Assembly: GCF_000006445.2 (NCBI RefSeq)
Contig: NC_006043.2
Span: 1,054,001 to 1,118,000, forward strand
Source: Debaryomyces hansenii CBS767
Taxonomy: Eukaryota; Ascomycota; Pichiomycetes; Serinales; Debaryomycetaceae
Length of the DNA: 64,000 nt
Direction of reading: 5' to 3'
Both the position numbers and the translations under genes were made by a program. The notes beneath the pieces are model-generated. The model was not told the DNA's origin and ran no database searches. It saw only the letters and a list, made by a program, of their open reading frames with translations. Below are positions 54,086 through 63,652 of this stretch, in pieces (the stretch's first letter is position 1; each line of letters begins with the position of its first letter).

Positions 54086-55882
54086 ATGTTTAAACAAACT
54101 GCTACACTCTTTCAGAAAGCAGCATCTGCTGCAAAGCCATATGCGAATATGCTAAAAGATCCAAGCCAAAAGTATAAAGCTTTTAAAGGTGTCGCTTTAC
54201 CTAACAGAACTTGGCCTAATAAGACGATCACTAAGGCTCCAAGATGGTTATCCACTGACCTTAGAGATGGTAACCAAGCATTACCAGATCCTATGTCAAT
54301 TCCAGAAAAGAAAGAATATTTCCATAAATTGCTTGAGATCGGGTTCAAAGAAATAGAAGTTTCATTTCCATCTGCTTCTCAAACTGATTTTGATTTTACA
54401 AGATATGCAGTAGAGAATGCTCCTGACGATGTCTCTATTCAAGTTTTGACCCAGTCTAGAGAACCATTGGTTAGAAGAACAGTCGAATCAGTCAAAGGTG
54501 CTAAAAAGGCTACAATCCACATTTATTTAGCCACCTCTGATGTTTTCCGTGATATTGTATTTGATATGTCAAAAGAAGACGCTGTAAAGAAGGCGATTGA
54601 AACCACCAAGTTAGTGAGATCATTAACCAAAGATGATCCAACTGCACAAGAAACTGAATGGGCTTTGGAATTCTCTCCAGAATGTTTTTCTGATACTCCA
54701 ACTGAATTTGCGGTAGAAATCTGTGAAGCTGTCAAGAATGCATGGGAACCAACTGCCGAAAACCCAATCATCTTTAACTTACCCGCAACTGTTGAAGTCG
54801 CTTCTCCAAACATTTATGCTGATCAAATTGAATATTTCTGTAAAAATATTACTGAACGTGAAAAAATCTGTGTTTCTGTTCATCCTCATAATGACAGAGG
54901 GTGTGGTGTTGCAGCAGCAGAATTAGGTTTAATGGCCGGTGCAGACAGAGTTGAAGGTTGTTTATTTGGTAGTGGTGAACGTACTGGTAATGTCGATTTA
55001 GTTACTGTTGCATTGAATATGTACACTCAAGGTGTTGCTCCAAACTTAGATTTCTCCGATCTTGAATCCGTTATTGAAGTCACTGAAAGATGTAACAAGA
55101 TCCAAGTTCACCCAAGAGCTCCATACGGCGGTTCCTTGGTTGTGTGTGCCTTCTCTGGATCGCACCAGGATGCCATTAAGAAGGGATTTGCAAAGGTTGA
55201 TGAAAGAGTCGCTAGGGGTGACACCAAATGGGCTATTCCATACTTACCGTTAGATCCAAAGGACATTGGTAGAACCTACGAAGCTGTCATTAGAGTCAAC
55301 TCTCAATCTGGTAAGGGTGGTGCAGCATGGGTCATATTAAGATCATTAGGACTTGATCTTCCAAGACAACTCCAAGTAGCATTTTCAAGTGTCGTGCAAG
55401 AGAGAGCTGATAGACTCGGAAGAGAATTAATGACTGAAGAAATCAACGACTTATTCAAAGAACAATACATGTCGCATGAGAAGTCTCCAATCACGCTCGA
55501 TGGCTTCGACATTCCAAAGCCAGCCTCGTCTTCTTCCAAGAACAACCGTGAAATCAACGTTTCCATACATGTCAACGACCAGCCTGTAAACATTACCGGT
55601 CAAGGTAACGGACCAATTTCCGCTTTTATTGACGCCATCTCCAACAAGTTCGGCACCTTATTCGAGGTTGTCAACTACTCAGAACATTTACTCGGCTCTG
55701 GAAGTCAAGGTAAGGCTGCAACCTACATTGAATTGAGTTATCTCAACAAGAACGGCGACAGAGTCTCCCAATGGGGTTGTGGTATCCATTCCGACGTATC
55801 TGAAGCTTCCATCCAGGCCATTCTCTCTGTGGTTAACTCTTTAATAGAATCGAAGGAAATTCCTGTCCTGTATAACTGCTAG
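54086..55882 (+). CDS. LEU4: 2-isopropylmalate synthase
   Basis: 598 aa from the ATG at 54086; 27 extra in-frame codons upstream would need a TTG start. The first 35 residues (MFKQTATLFQKAASAAKPYA...) form a likely mitochondrial presequence. The catalytic barrel shows RDGNQAL, the metal-binding HPHNDRGCG and GCLFGSGERTGNVDLV; the C-terminal third is the leucine-feedback regulatory domain (about 460-598). It condenses acetyl-CoA with 2-oxoisovalerate, the first committed step to leucine. A single gene here may serve for the LEU4/LEU9 pair of S. cerevisiae. Confidence 0.95.
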   Translation: MFKQTATLFQKAASAAKPYANMLKDPSQKYKAFKGVALPNRTWPNKTITKAPRWLSTDLRDGNQALPDPMSIPEKKEYFHKLLEIGFKEIEVSFPSASQTDFDFTRYAVENAPDDVSIQVLTQSREPLVRRTVESVKGAKKATIHIYLATSDVFRDIVFDMSKEDAVKKAIETTKLVRSLTKDDPTAQETEWALEFSPECFSDTPTEFAVEICEAVKNAWEPTAENPIIFNLPATVEVASPNIYADQIEYFCKNITEREKICVSVHPHNDRGCGVAAAELGLMAGADRVEGCLFGSGERTGNVDLVTVALNMYTQGVAPNLDFSDLESVIEVTERCNKIQVHPRAPYGGSLVVCAFSGSHQDAIKKGFAKVDERVARGDTKWAIPYLPLDPKDIGRTYEAVIRVNSQSGKGGAAWVILRSLGLDLPRQLQVAFSSVVQERADRLGRELMTEEINDLFKEQYMSHEKSPITLDGFDIPKPASSSSKNNREINVSIHVNDQPVNITGQGNGPISAFIDAISNKFGTLFEVVNYSEHLLGSGSQGKAATYIELSYLNKNGDRVSQWGCGIHSDVSEASIQAILSVVNSLIESKEIPVLYNC

Positions 55883-56536
55883 GTGCACCATTTCTAGCTT
55901 CTGAAGTTTCCGTCCCGGATTGCTCGTATATACTTTAATACATTCGATCCAAATTGCAACAATGATTTATGCGTAACGTTTTGCACCTCTGATATACTTT
56001 CTACAAATACCAGTATTATCCACCTCTCTATGATAGATTTCTACAATCACCCCCTCCGCCCCAACTTTTCCAACAACTTTCCAAATAACTCTCCAATGAT
56101 GTTAGGAAACGAATGCGTACCTACAACCACTTGATGTATATGCGTTAGTTATAAGAGTATTTTATCTCATGCTTGTTTATGCATTTATTCGTTTCAAAAC
56201 TAACTTCCATGCATCTTTATGTTTACTATAAATATGAGTTATTAGACGGACAACGCTGACCTCGAAAGGCTGGGAGTTCAGTATCATAGTAATATATTAT
56301 TTTAGACCTTTTCATTCAATCATCTTTCGAACAGTTGGTATTGTTGAAATAGTCTGTTAGAGCTCTGTTAGCATCTTCAGGGTGCATTAATTTGAGGAAA
56401 ATGCAAGCGCATTGCGAAAGAGACTGTTCAAAATATTCTCAGGAATTGACAGATTCAGACCCGCTTATCAAATATTCTACTACATATATACAATTTTAAT
56501 ATCTACGTAATACAATATTACAACGCATTAATTAGC
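55883..56536. other. intergenic, promoter of the secreted-protein gene
   Basis: 654 bp. C/T-rich DNA at about 56030-56100, then AT-rich promoter-like DNA with TATATATACA-like sequence at about 56480-56500, 50 bp before the next ATG. Nothing else is seen. Confidence 0.5.
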
Positions 56537-57379
56537 ATGAATTATTTAATTTACATTCTTTACTTTACGATTTTAACTTCTGCAAACAATATTATGACAT
56601 CATTTGAGATGTTTAATGACACATCTGATAACATGCAACATCAAAATTTCGTACTGAACAATGAACAGGCAAATGTTACTCAATACAATATGGCTACAGC
56701 AAACTACTCAAATGGTGGTAGTTTGACAATGCTTGTTGAGTGTGATGATAACGATGTTGACAAGGTTGGTAAATACAATGAAGTGCTAGATAGCACTAAA
56801 ACATACTTACAACAAAGTTCAAATGGTTCTCCAAAAGAACTAACTTCTGATAGTGTGTTAATAATAGACGAAAAGTCAACTACAGTAGATCACATAAAAG
56901 TTGTTATTAAATATGGAGCAACTCTTGTTGGAGGAGCAATAACTGACCTAGCTTCAGGCATTCTAGCAGCTATAGTAAGCTCAGAATATGGTAAATGGCG
57001 TGGAGGTGATGATAGTGGTAGGAAGTGTGTAGGTCGAGGCGGTATTTTACCTTTTGGAAAACTCTGGGGCTCGGCGGCCGGCTATTATTATGCGGAAACG
57101 TGTGCTTCGTCAGGGCAGAAATGTAGTACTGAAGCTAGTCAACAAGCTCTTGAAGATGCAGCTAATTGGGCTGATAATGAGTTAGATAATGACCCTAATG
57201 CCGACAGTTGGAAAGTTGGGTTCTCAAATCAAGGAGCTTGGAAATTCTGTGTTAGGGTAGTACCGAAAGCAGCATGTAATTCATACAATGACTGTTACGA
57301 TAAGGCACATAATATGGGGTGTCCAGCAGACTTCTGCAGTGGTGATGCATTTAAGAATCATGACCATGGTGAACTCTAG
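56537..57379 (+). CDS. secreted cysteine-rich orphan protein ending in HGEL
   Basis: 280 aa, not recognised. Residues 1-17 form a clear signal peptide (hydrophobic core YLIYILYFTIL, then TSA-NN). The N-terminal part is Asn/Ser-rich with four N-glycosylation sequons (N27, N46, N56, N96) and one Cys (C69). A Gly/Ala/Ile-rich hydrophobic segment (about 122-148) could be a membrane helix. The C-terminal part has eight Cys (164, 189, 196, 238, 247, 253, 262, 267), enough for four disulfides, and ends in HGEL, close to the yeast ER-retrieval signal HDEL. No Kex2-type KR site is visible. The plan is compatible with a secreted effector or killer-type preprotein, or with an ER-retained protein; function is unknown. 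Confidence 0.8.
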   Translation: MNYLIYILYFTILTSANNIMTSFEMFNDTSDNMQHQNFVLNNEQANVTQYNMATANYSNGGSLTMLVECDDNDVDKVGKYNEVLDSTKTYLQQSSNGSPKELTSDSVLIIDEKSTTVDHIKVVIKYGATLVGGAITDLASGILAAIVSSEYGKWRGGDDSGRKCVGRGGILPFGKLWGSAAGYYYAETCASSGQKCSTEASQQALEDAANWADNELDNDPNADSWKVGFSNQGAWKFCVRVVPKAACNSYNDCYDKAHNMGCPADFCSGDAFKNHDHGEL

Positions 57380-58261
57380 ACAATTTAACATATTATTGGT
57401 TTAGTAAAGATAGTTTATCTACATATGTAAATTTATTATCTCATGGTAAGACATAATATAACCTCATAATGTTGATATATCTATAAAAACATATATCAAT
57501 ACTAAATTAAAAGTTAGATTAAAGAGCATTATTTATTAATGTTAAGTTATATTAAAATACTTAATTAGGTGACATTGACTGAAGGGTGACACTGTAACTA
57601 GCTGAACTGAATTAAGATTATCATGATAATATTGCTTATTCAACTTATCTAGTCTTCCAATTGGCTCTTAATGTACTCAACATCTTCATCGCTTAAGTTA
57701 TCTATAGTGTTGTTATTATGTGTCAAATATAACATACTATTATCGGTGGGCCTAGCTTCCAGCTAAAATCCGATTAACAATGGCATGTAGCTACTTACTA
57801 CCGATGCAATCTTCGCTTGATACGCTAAGCAGCCATGCTTGTTCCTTATACGTATACATTAATTTCTTCTTCTCCTTCTTTAGCGTATATAATGCTATCC
57901 CAATTGTTTGAATTGATGTTATTGCATCTCCATCCAAATAATAATGTCCGTTATGTTATCTCGCATTGCATCCAACGCACTGATTATTTCAATTAAGCTT
58001 TATTTTCAATAAATAAAGTTACCTGCATCCAGTATAACGCACCCCATCTATAGGGCTATTGCCCATCATCCACATGTATGTGACTGCTTTATGAAAATTT
58101 TCTTCCAGAAAATCACACGTGATATTTTCGAATTTTTTTTCAGTCCATCCCGTTCACGCTCTTTGGACATACCTAGTATAGTGAAAAAAAAACCAAAGTA
58201 AAATATTTTAAGAAGAATTGTTAAATCGTAAAGCAAGTGTACAACTTAAACTTCATTAAAG
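57380..58261. other. 882-bp intergenic region with RPL16 promoter
   Basis: AT-rich after the secreted-protein gene. A 28-codon minus-strand frame at 57649-57735 looks coding-like but has no confirmed upstream exon. The RPL16 side has CACGTG (58116-58121) and T-rich stretches typical of ribosomal protein promoters. Confidence 0.55.
58116..58121. promoter_or_regulatory. CACGTG (Cbf1-type) box, RPL16 promoter
   Basis: CACACGTGATAT, 141 bp upstream of the RPL16 start. Cbf1 sites together with Tbf1 sites mark ribosomal protein promoters in the Candida clade (established). A TAGGGCTA near 58051 may be a weak Tbf1-like partner. Confidence 0.55.
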
Positions 58262-58864
58262 ATGTCTACTTTTGAACCAGTTGTTGTTATTGATGGTAAG
58301 GGCCATTTATTAGGTCGTTTAGCTTCTATCGTTGCTAAGCAATTATTGAATGGACAAAAGATTACCGTCGTTAGATGTGAAGCCATGAACATCTCTGGTG
58401 AATTTTTCAGAAATAAGTTGAAGTACCACGATTACTTAAGAAAGGCTACCAGATATAACAAGACCAAGGGACCATTCCACTTCAGAGCCCCATCCAGAAT
58501 TTTCTACAAGGCTATCAGAGGTATGATGCCTCACAAGACTGCTAGAGGTAAGGCTGCCTTAGAAAGACTTAAGGTTTTCGAAGGTGTTCCACCACCATAT
58601 GACAAGAAGAAGAGAGTTGTTGTTCCACAAGCTTTAAGAATCTTGAGATTGAAGCCAGGTAGAAAATACACCACCGTTGGTAGATTATCATCTGCTGTTG
58701 GTTGGAAATACGAATCTGTTGTTGATAAGTTAGAAGAAAAGAGAAAGTTACAAAACGCTGAATACTACGCTAAGAAGAAGGCTTTAGCCAAGAAGGTCAA
58801 CGCTGCCAAGGCTGCCACTGCCGAATCTGATGCTGCTAAGCAATTAGCTTCATTCGGATATTAG
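58262..58864 (+). CDS. RPL16: 60S ribosomal protein L16 (uL13)
   Basis: 200 aa, the normal length for yeast uL13. Diagnostic strings are [16 protein letters not shown] at the start, [19 protein letters not shown] and [20 protein letters not shown], with a long Ala/Lys-rich C-terminal helix. Codon bias is extreme. Unlike S. cerevisiae RPL16A/B, which have an intron, this copy is continuous from the ATG. Confidence 0.97.
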   Translation: MSTFEPVVVIDGKGHLLGRLASIVAKQLLNGQKITVVRCEAMNISGEFFRNKLKYHDYLRKATRYNKTKGPFHFRAPSRIFYKAIRGMMPHKTARGKAALERLKVFEGVPPPYDKKKRVVVPQALRILRLKPGRKYTTVGRLSSAVGWKYESVVDKLEEKRKLQNAEYYAKKKALAKKVNAAKAATAESDAAKQLASFGY

Positions 58865-59309
58865 AGATTAAGTACAGTTACTTGTTACATTAAATAACGT
58901 TTGGGCAAATATTTCTAATATATCATAATTATTTAGTCGAGTGATGGTTATGTTTTATATATTATTATTCTGTAAGTAATACAAAATTGAATAGTAAATG
59001 AGTCTGGTTGTAGGATACGAATTTAGCTTAGGACGTAGTACTGGAATTGGTGTGAAGTCTACAAATGACCTATATAAAGTATATTTTTGTTTGGAGAAGC
59101 GAACTAGTTCTTTTAAACCATCACATTGCATAGTAGGAGCCCATAAATCAAATTGGAATCATTTGCCCCTTTGGCCCTACTCAGCTGTTTTTATTTGGTT
59201 ATTGAAGATAAACATATAGTTCAATCTGTCAACCCGATCCGACCCTTTGGTATAAATCTCTAGTGTGTGAAATCAACAACTCAATAAACCTTACAGCTTT
59301 AACGCCTAC
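58865..59309. other. intergenic between RPL16 and the RecA-fold-like gene
   Basis: 445 bp. A 73-codon frame at 58998-59219 starts with ATG but has no recognisable features and a composition unlike the neighbours, so it is not called. The last 80 bp are a compact promoter and leader. Confidence 0.5.
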
Positions 59310-60012
59310 ATGACTTCGTCTGATGCCAGATTAGTCTACATACATAACCCAGATATAAAGAAATGCATTGAATATAGTATCAATTTAATTGATCAAGATA
59401 CCGACTTGCAGTCATATAACATAGTGTATGTCAATTGCACTATACCGAACGACCTATTCAATACTATAAATGCTTTGCCGATACAGTTCAAAAATAATAC
59501 CAATGTTATGAAATCGTTTCATTATCACAAGGCTAATGGCTTACAGGATTTGCAACATTTAATATCTAGTCAAAAGAGTGATTTTATAATAATAATCGAA
59601 TCAATAGATCAGCTCGTCAAGTTAACGAACTTAAATTACATTGAGGTGAATTCGTTATTAAGTAGAATATTGCTACTGTTGAAGAGGAACAAGTTGTCCT
59701 TATTATTGGACAGGTATTGTAATAGTTATATAGAATATTTTGTTAATGATGTATATGAAGGTTAAGTTTACGAATGATACGAGCATAATTAAAGGACCCA
59801 CAGTTATTTATTCTCAGCAAGACTGGAAGTCTGAGCTATTGATAAGACGGTAAGTAGATTACTTGATAGCTTCAAGATTCTTAGCTGTCGTATTCTATCC
59901 TTACAATAATATATAGTGACTAACTTCATAACAAACTTTCCATTCTTCTTATTTGATATTCATGGGCCTATTTAACCCGAATAGATCACAACTACATATA
60001 TTCAAGGTTTAA
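59310..60012 (+). CDS. RecA-fold-like small protein with frame break and 3' intron (possible Shu-complex or Rad51-paralogue subunit)
   Basis: The first frame (59310-59765, 151 codons) stops at TAA. A +1 frame, open from 59734, continues with coding-like sequence (GPTVIYSQQDWKSELLIRR) up to a GTAAGT donor at 59850. An intron (59850-59984; branch GACTAAC at 59918-59924; first AG after it is the acceptor) then joins a nine-codon last exon ending in TAA at 60010-60012. Strand-helix pattern and the Walker B-like SDFIIIIESIDQLVKL (about residue 90) resemble the RecA fold of Csm2, Psy3 or Rad51 paralogues, but no Walker A is present and the name is a guess. The frame break may be a sequencing error, a +1 programmed shift or an inactivating mutation. 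Confidence 0.6.
59850..59984 (+). other. intron in the RecA-fold-like gene
   Basis: 135 nt: GTAAGT donor, GACTAAC branch, and AATAG as the first AG 60 nt after the branch. Splicing gives a short in-frame ending (RSQLHIFKV). Signals are complete apart from the G at the first branch position. Confidence 0.7.
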
Positions 60013-60166
60013 ATTCTCTTATTTGGGTCTTTAATTGCTTTGGTTATTCCAAATTACATAGGCTTGGAATGCAAAATAGATCATCAAAAATGTAACACAA
60101 AATTATGGAGGGATATCAACAGTAGTAAAACCAACATAGTTAACAATCTTAAACTCATTAATCACA

Positions 60167-62524
60167 ATGAATTCGTTTGATTATAACCCAACAGATCATT
60201 TGAATAAGATATTAAAGTCATCTGGATCTATTGAAGAGATACCTGAGCTCTTAGCTTATATAAACGCCTACAAGCTTCAATTAAATAAACAAATACAACA
60301 TGATGTAACTCAGTACAACTCACCCATAGCATTAAATGAAGATACAAAAAAATTAATAGAAAACATAAAGACAATTAAAGCCAAATCAGCGGACACACAA
60401 GGTTCCATTGTTTCACTGACTTCGTCGATACAAGAATTGGACAATTGTAAAAAGAATTTAGTTCTACTGATGACTATTTTGAAAAGGTTGCAGATGTTAA
60501 TAGATGCCAACAAGACATTGAATTCTATAATTTCCAGTAAACATTATAAAGATATTTTACAATTGTTAAGTGTTGTTAAAGAATTATTAACTTATTTCAA
60601 GCCGTATAGATCAATCGATGAGATTAACCAGTTGAACTTGAATATTTTGAAGACTCAAAACAAATTGGTTGATGATATTTTTATCGATTTTGAAGACACG
60701 ATAGTAAATAAATTGGATAATGATCAATTATTTTATGGTTGTGAGATCTTAGAATTGATTGATTTCAAATACAAAGATAAATTACTCAACTGGTTCTATA
60801 ACTTACAACTTAAAGACATTAAATCAATCTTCAATAATTTAGACGAGGCTGGATCTTTGGAAAATCTTAACAGAAGATATATGTACTTTAATAATACTTT
60901 GGCAAGCATTCATCTGAATTACATGGATATGTTTCCGAAAGATTGGTGTATTGATCTAGAATTGAGCAAAATATTTTGCACTATAACAAAACAAGACTTA
61001 ACTTCACAATTGAATAATTCAATCCCTTCAAGTGGCCTTCTTGATGCTTTAACGAAAACTTTGGATTTTGAGAAGAACTTAAATAACATTTTTAAAACGC
61101 AAGAGTTTAATCAAATTATCCTGAAGGTATTCGAACCATATTTATCAATCTGGGTCAATGAACAAGACAAGTTATTGCATGCTAAGTTTTTAGAGTTTTA
61201 CTCAGTCAGTCAAATACCTACTGAGTATTCCAGCGCACAAAGTCATGAAGATTTCCTAAATGTTTTAAGAATAAATAACGTTCCAAACGTATCTAACTCA
61301 TCTATTGAATTGTTCAAAACTTTTCAAAAAATCTTGTCGTTAATCATCAAATTAAGTTCTGGTTCAATTTTGATTGACTTGGCGAAATTATTCGTGAAAT
61401 ATTTGCATGAATTTAATAGCAAAATCCTTCTACCAATGATACCGAATAATAGTGAAAATCTAAATGGCATTGAACCTATCAAATACCTCACTATGATTTT
61501 AAATACGGGGGATTATATTTTGAATAATATCAATGATCTTCAAGATAGATTCACTAATCTAATCGATGAACCTTTAAAGCAGACAATTTCTTTCGAGACA
61601 ATTAAAGATGTTTTTATTGAGTTGATTAATAAATCAATTCAAACATTATTGCTCAAGATATCTAATGATTTACAGTTTTCATGGAGACAGTTCACTAATA
61701 ATAACTGGAATAATATGGAGCAAACAGTGGAAATTTCGAACTACATGATTGACTATAAGCAAAGTTTATTAGACAATTGTACGTTGATTTTACCGTTAAT
61801 TATAAGGGAGGGATATATAAGAAACTTCTGTGATAAATTAACGGAATTGATTACAATCTCATATTTGAATAGTTTGAAGTTAGTTACTCCATTAAGTATT
61901 ATTAATGTTGAACAGATCATGTCTGACATACAGAATTTAAAGAAGCTTATCCTTGATTTACCTCTATATTCAAATCCAGCTTTTGATGCTTCCAACAAGG
62001 AAGAGCATTCCAGCATTAATTTGAAGACATATACGAAACATGTTGAAAATCAATTTAATAAGCTTGATACTGTTTTGAAATTGCTTTTAACTCCAACACT
62101 TCCTATCGACAATTTGATTATGAACTATTTTCAAATTATTGGTGACAAATCAACGGCAAATTTTGTCAAATTTTTAAAATTAAAGAGTATAGATCCTGCC
62201 CAGAGATTTAAGTATGTTGAAATATTCAACCTACAAATATCATACCAAAATACCTTAATTGAGGAGTCCCCTATATTAGCAGCCATACAGGATGATACAC
62301 CTATTGTAAATAGCAGCAATTCGACCCCTACGCCAACGTTAAAATCTCCTGATCCTGAAGCTAAATCCCCCAAATTATTGAATGCAAACTTTCAAAATAA
62401 CTTGAAAATCAATAACTTCGAAAAAAACTTACGAGATTTTGCGTTAACAGGGGAAACTCATGTTAATAAGTTTAAGAATTTTGGGAAGTTCTTTAGGAAA
62501 GATAACAGTAATAGTAATGAATAA
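60167..62524 (+). CDS. VPS53: Vps53, GARP tethering complex subunit
   Basis: A 785-aa helical protein. The N-terminal coiled-coil region (about 5-110, starting NSFDYNPTDHLNKIL with SSGSIEEIPELLAYINAYK) is the conserved Vps53_N domain, followed by all-helical tethering repeats and a low-complexity, basic C-terminus. Length is near yeast Vps53 (822 aa). GARP tethers endosome-derived vesicles at the trans-Golgi. TRP1 follows on the same strand 121 bp downstream. Confidence 0.9.
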   Translation: MNSFDYNPTDHLNKILKSSGSIEEIPELLAYINAYKLQLNKQIQHDVTQYNSPIALNEDTKKLIENIKTIKAKSADTQGSIVSLTSSIQELDNCKKNLVLLMTILKRLQMLIDANKTLNSIISSKHYKDILQLLSVVKELLTYFKPYRSIDEINQLNLNILKTQNKLVDDIFIDFEDTIVNKLDNDQLFYGCEILELIDFKYKDKLLNWFYNLQLKDIKSIFNNLDEAGSLENLNRRYMYFNNTLASIHLNYMDMFPKDWCIDLELSKIFCTITKQDLTSQLNNSIPSSGLLDALTKTLDFEKNLNNIFKTQEFNQIILKVFEPYLSIWVNEQDKLLHAKFLEFYSVSQIPTEYSSAQSHEDFLNVLRINNVPNVSNSSIELFKTFQKILSLIIKLSSGSILIDLAKLFVKYLHEFNSKILLPMIPNNSENLNGIEPIKYLTMILNTGDYILNNINDLQDRFTNLIDEPLKQTISFETIKDVFIELINKSIQTLLLKISNDLQFSWRQFTNNNWNNMEQTVEISNYMIDYKQSLLDNCTLILPLIIREGYIRNFCDKLTELITISYLNSLKLVTPLSIINVEQIMSDIQNLKKLILDLPLYSNPAFDASNKEEHSSINLKTYTKHVENQFNKLDTVLKLLLTPTLPIDNLIMNYFQIIGDKSTANFVKFLKLKSIDPAQRFKYVEIFNLQISYQNTLIEESPILAAIQDDTPIVNSSNSTPTPTLKSPDPEAKSPKLLNANFQNNLKINNFEKNLRDFALTGETHVNKFKNFGKFFRKDNSNSNE

Positions 62525-62575
62525 TTCCTGGTTTTGTAAACCGTATATAGTCAATGAAAGCATCAATTCTAATTT

Positions 62576-62585
62576 ATCACGTGAT
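62576..62585. promoter_or_regulatory. ATCACGTGAT palindrome, TRP1 promoter
   Basis: A perfect 10-bp palindrome with a CACGTG core, 61 bp upstream of TRP1. It is the best Cbf1-type site in the window by symmetry. Confidence 0.55.
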
Positions 62586-62645
62586 TTAGTATATTATATC
62601 AGTTTGTCATAATTTTCAAGTAAGTAAAATCCATTATATTACATT

Positions 62646-63422
62646 ATGTCAAAATTAGTTAAAGTATGTGGTATTAGGACCGAGGAGGCAGCAAATTGTG
62701 CTATCGAATCGGGTGTTGATTTACTTGGAGTGATCTTGGTTCCTAATAGAAAGAGAACCATTGATCACAATGTAGCCAAAAACATTTCACTTTTGGCAAG
62801 TGATAAGAGAAAGATAAAGGATACTCAATTCAAAACTGTAAATTCTATATTGAAGCATCTAGAGGGGCAATCTTTTCTGAATAGCGACCAATATTTTATT
62901 GCATTTAAGCAATTAATAATAGATAATGGGCCATTTTTAGTTGGAGTTTTCAGAAATCAAGATATTTCAGATGTGTTCAAGATTGCAGGGGAGCTTAGTT
63001 TAGATTTTATACAGCTTCATGGGAATGAGGATAAGGAAGAATTTTGCGAATATAATTCACTGAAAGAATCATGTACATATGGGATCATTCCACGATTCGT
63101 GATCCCAAGAGATATTGCCGTGATGGACAAACTCTTTACAGAAACAATCAGAGATAATGTACATGTCGGCAGTGGTTTAGCGTTGCCATTATTGGACTCT
63201 GAATTGGGAGGAGAAGGTAAAATTATTGATTGGAAAGCAGTCGATGATTTAAAGAAAGGCAAGTTTATTTTGGCTGGAGGCTTAAATCCGTCTAATGTTC
63301 GAAGTGCGTTCGTGATCAACAATGTAATAGGATTTGACGTAAGCGGTGGTGTTGAGGATGGAGATGGGAATAAAGATTTAACGAAAATTGAAAGTTTCAT
63401 AAAAGCTGTCAAGGAAACTTAA
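62646..63422 (+). CDS. TRP1: phosphoribosylanthranilate isomerase
   Basis: A 258-aa single-function enzyme (no fused TrpC or TrpG domain), the third step of tryptophan synthesis. The barrel starts with KVCGIR (residues 5-10, catalytic Cys 7). LDFIQLHGNED and FILAGGLNPSNV follow, then GFDVSGGVEDGDGNKD with the phosphate-binding loop. It is about 30 residues longer than S. cerevisiae Trp1 because of an insert at about residues 52-90, between NISLLASD and FLVGVFRNQ. Active-site elements are intact. Confidence 0.96.
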   Translation: MSKLVKVCGIRTEEAANCAIESGVDLLGVILVPNRKRTIDHNVAKNISLLASDKRKIKDTQFKTVNSILKHLEGQSFLNSDQYFIAFKQLIIDNGPFLVGVFRNQDISDVFKIAGELSLDFIQLHGNEDKEEFCEYNSLKESCTYGIIPRFVIPRDIAVMDKLFTETIRDNVHVGSGLALPLLDSELGGEGKIIDWKAVDDLKKGKFILAGGLNPSNVRSAFVINNVIGFDVSGGVEDGDGNKDLTKIESFIKAVKET

Positions 63423-63652
63423 TTGCTAATTCATATATGACTACGACGTTCTAAAGCTATTTATAGACTAGTAATAAGCGATTAATGTATATTAAATAGA
63501 CAAAAATGTGCCACGTAGTTCGAGTTTGTCCTAACTACTAACTAATCTGATAAAATATATAATTTGAGCTGATTTTTAGTATTATTTACGGTGATCTATG
63601 AAATAGGTATATATAAACACAATTAATTTTAATAAAGCTTTGAACATTTAAA

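Noticed and set aside
58998..59219. 73-codon ATG frame after RPL16
   Set aside because: No family features, atypical composition, probably chance. It overlaps the likely RPL16 3' flank and the promoter of the next gene.
63536..63542. TACTAAC on the plus strand between TRP1 and CCT8
   Set aside because: No donor upstream after the TRP1 stop and no exon downstream. Likely chance within a repetitive CTAACTACTAACTAA stretch.
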